Shown in pieces: positions 14,374 through 14,401 of a stretch of DNA of 14,401 nucleotides; within the stretch, counting starts at the first letter, position 1; every line of letters begins with the position of its first letter. This DNA is from Bacteroidales bacterium (GTDB taxonomy: Bacteria; Bacteroidota; Bacteroidia; Bacteroidales; NBLH01), in NCBI GenBank assembly GCA_029210905.1, contig JARGGF010000023.1, positions 1-14,401 on the forward strand, written 5' to 3'. The translations under genes were made by a program, and so were the position numbers. The notes below the pieces were generated by a model, which was not told the DNA's origin, ran no database searches, and saw only the letters and a list, made by a program, of their open reading frames with translations.

Positions 14374-14401
14374 ATAATCTTTAACTGCATCATTAGGAAC
14401 C
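14356..14401 (-). CDS. DUF4295 small protein, C-terminal end only
   Basis: The minus strand encodes VPNDAVKDYFAKKK followed by TAA, ending at 14356; the rest of the gene lies beyond the window. This tail is the one I know from DUF4295, a protein of about 50 residues found in Bacteroidota next to rpmB, rpmG and ftsY. Its function is not established; the context suggests a ribosome-linked role. Only 14 residues are visible, so the call rests on the match of this tail and on the neighbouring ftsY. Confidence 0.75.
   Translation of the reverse strand, partial: VPNDAVKDYFAKKK

Noticed and set aside
1..14401. CRISPR array, tRNA, rRNA, insertion sequence, prophage or defence cassette
   Set aside because: No regularly spaced repeats, cloverleaf, rRNA-like stretch, transposase or phage-like protein was seen on either strand.

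Overview
The window reads as chromosomal DNA of a Bacteroidota bacterium, most likely a fermentative anaerobe or facultative anaerobe of the Bacteroidales/Marinilabiliales kind. The evidence is AT-rich DNA, start codons with A/T-rich leaders instead of Shine-Dalgarno boxes, promoter-like sites of the Bacteroidota form TTTG-N19-TAnnTTTG, and the arrangement DUF4295 - ftsY - rimO, which I recall as typical of this phylum. The phylum call is fairly safe; any lower rank is inference.

Layout. (1) Positions 1-417, plus strand: the C-terminal part of a GNAT acetyltransferase cut by the window edge. (2) Positions 473-5980, minus strand: a short-chain-acid fermentation block, in transcription order phosphate acetyltransferase (pta), a divergent 3-hydroxyacyl-CoA dehydrogenase, acetate kinase (ackA), an intrinsic terminator, phosphate butyryltransferase (ptb) and butyrate kinase (buk). 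Two acyl-CoA to acyl-phosphate to acid plus ATP routes, one for C2 and one for C4 or branched acids, lie side by side with a dehydrogenase of the C4-forming pathway type. (3) Positions 6117-11856, plus strand: a TauE/SafE permease, a two-domain DUF3592-like membrane protein, a 341-bp gene-free leader rich in inverted repeats and promoter-like sites, and two tandem ClC-type anion transport proteins with C-terminal CBS pairs. The ClC proteins have identical length (591 aa) and are about three quarters identical. (4) Positions 11865-14401, minus strand: rimO, ftsY and the last codons of a DUF4295 gene.

How the genes work together. Pta/AckA and Ptb/Buk would conserve energy by substrate-level phosphorylation from acetyl-CoA and butyryl- (or branched acyl-) CoA. 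The terminator after ackA and the long buk leader suggest that the C2 and C4 arms are expressed in different amounts. The ClC pair and the TauE/SafE permease are membrane anion transport candidates; a link to acid production is conceivable but not shown. FtsY (SRP receptor) and RimO (ribosomal protein S12 modification) are housekeeping genes; ftsY appears to have its own consensus promoter whose -33 box lies inside the end of the DUF4295 gene.

I see no CRISPR array, tRNA, rRNA, insertion sequence or phage gene. Nothing here is a convincing undescribed multi-gene system. The best leads are the altered active site of the dehydrogenase, the altered selectivity motifs and duplicated state of the ClC pair, the structured ClC leader, and the ftsY promoter/hairpin arrangement.
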